This document shows positions 63,485 to 64,000 of a stretch of 64,000 bases of DNA, piece by piece. The notes under the pieces are model-generated. The model saw nothing but the letters and a program-made list of their open reading frames with translations, was not told the DNA's origin and searched no databases. Source of the stretch: Saprospiraceae bacterium (GTDB taxonomy: Bacteria > Bacteroidota > Bacteroidia > Chitinophagales > Saprospiraceae); NCBI GenBank assembly GCA_022841345.1, contig JALHRR010000001.1, positions 1 to 64,000 of the forward strand. Reading direction: 5' to 3'. Each line of letters begins with the position of its first letter. Within the stretch, counting starts at the first letter, position 1. The translations under genes were made by a program, and so were the position numbers.

Positions 63485-64000
63485 ATGAAAATTCTCACTA
63501 TAGTAGGAACAAGACCTGAACTCATTAAATTGTCGCGAGTCCTGAGTGTGTTGGAGTTATATTCTGAACATATTTTAGTCCATACAGGACAAAATTTTGA
63601 TTACGAATTAAATCAGGTATTTTTTGATCAGCTGATGATTAAAAAACCTGATTACTTTCTTAAAGCAGCTGGGAAAAATGCAGCCGAGTCTATTGCTAAC
63701 ATCATATCAAAATCTGATGAGGTTTTGGAAAAGGAACAACCGGATGCAGTTCTCATATATGGAGACACTAATAGTTGTCTTTCTGCTCTTTCTGCTAAGC
63801 GTCGTAAAATACCTGTCTTTCACATGGAAGCAGGAAATCGCTGTTTTGACTTAAGAGTTCCTGAGGAAATTAACCGCAAAATTATTGATCATCTCAGTGA
63901 TATCAATATGGTGATTTCTGAACAGGCAAGACATCATTTGATGCAAGAAGGTATCCGCCCCGAGACAATAGTTAAAACAGGTTCATCAATGAAGGAAGTC
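63485..64000 (+). CDS. Non-hydrolysing UDP-GlcNAc 2-epimerase, WecB/CapG-like (partial, runs off the end)
   Basis: 172 codons are present, without a stop. It begins MKILTIVGTRPELIKLSRV, with HTGQNFDYELNQVFFDQL, VLIYGDTNSCLSAL and HMEAGNRCFDLRVPEEINRK, all family signatures. Directly after a CapE-like gene, the CapG role (last C2 epimerisation in UDP-L-FucNAc synthesis) is more likely than WecB, but the rest of the operon is outside the window. Confidence 0.92.
   Translation, partial: MKILTIVGTRPELIKLSRVLSVLELYSEHILVHTGQNFDYELNQVFFDQLMIKKPDYFLKAAGKNAAESIANIISKSDEVLEKEQPDAVLIYGDTNSCLSALSAKRRKIPVFHMEAGNRCFDLRVPEEINRKIIDHLSDINMVISEQARHHLMQEGIRPETIVKTGSSMKEV

Overview
The window comes from a member of the Bacteroidota, most likely a Saprospiraceae- or Chitinophagales-like environmental bacterium. 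The evidence is four large secreted proteins ending in type A type-IX-secretion (T9SS) sorting domains, promoters of the Bacteroidota form TTG-N19-21-TAnnTTTG, a UpxY-type NusG paralogue in a capsule locus, and no clear Shine-Dalgarno sequences. The lineage call rests on these features only; no 16S gene is present.

Left third (1-32 kb): secreted and housekeeping genes in compact, ordinary arrangement. In order these are a trypsin-like protease with PKD/SprB-type repeats (minus), a 1207-aa multi-module secreted protein (plus), rlmN (minus), a sensor kinase (plus), an ECF sigma factor followed by mutY (minus), lpxK (plus), a 2561-aa beta-helix/HYR/tandem-repeat giant (minus), a six-gene operon with three tail-collar proteins, an acetyltransferase and a DUF6916-like protein (plus), a GH5 glycosidase (minus) and a barrel-plus-Ig-repeat protein (plus).

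Middle and right (33-64 kb): a surface-polysaccharide locus, all on the plus strand. It holds a wHTH/nucleotidyltransferase regulator, a TviB/WbpO-like UDP-HexNAc 6-dehydrogenase, UpxY, a WbpE/WlbC-like aminotransferase, a WlbA/WbpB-like 3-dehydrogenase, a WbpP/TviC-like 4-epimerase, the CpsB-type phosphatase, Wza, Wzc, the flippase Wzx, a GT2 transferase, a CapE-like dehydratase and the start of a WecB/CapG-like 2-epimerase. Together these would make UDP-GlcNAc-derived uronic acids (UDP-GalNAcA and UDP-GlcNAc3N-uronate) and a deoxy-HexNAc sugar, flip the repeat unit and export the polymer. Other genes lie between them: a sulfite-oxidase-like molybdoenzyme with a cytochrome c and a rhodanese, two DUF4143 ATPases, an S23 four-helix-bundle protein, a nucleotidyltransferase pair and a SWIM-SNF2 helicase.

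The most unusual feature is the non-coding DNA. From about 27.6 to 56.3 kb (and at 1-480) most genes or gene pairs are separated by 0.3-1.4 kb mosaics of hairpin-dense repeats. Several families (here A to I) are strings of consecutive hairpins joined by conserved linkers such as GTGACG. Between copies the stem sequences change while the two arms stay complementary. Between these modules the heptamer GGCTGTT recurs dozens of times as a punctuation mark, separating low-complexity tracts that run almost to the start codons. Such mosaics are absent from about 4.4 to 27.5 kb and after 59.9 kb, where genes are packed normally. I could run no search or fold, so family counts are by eye.
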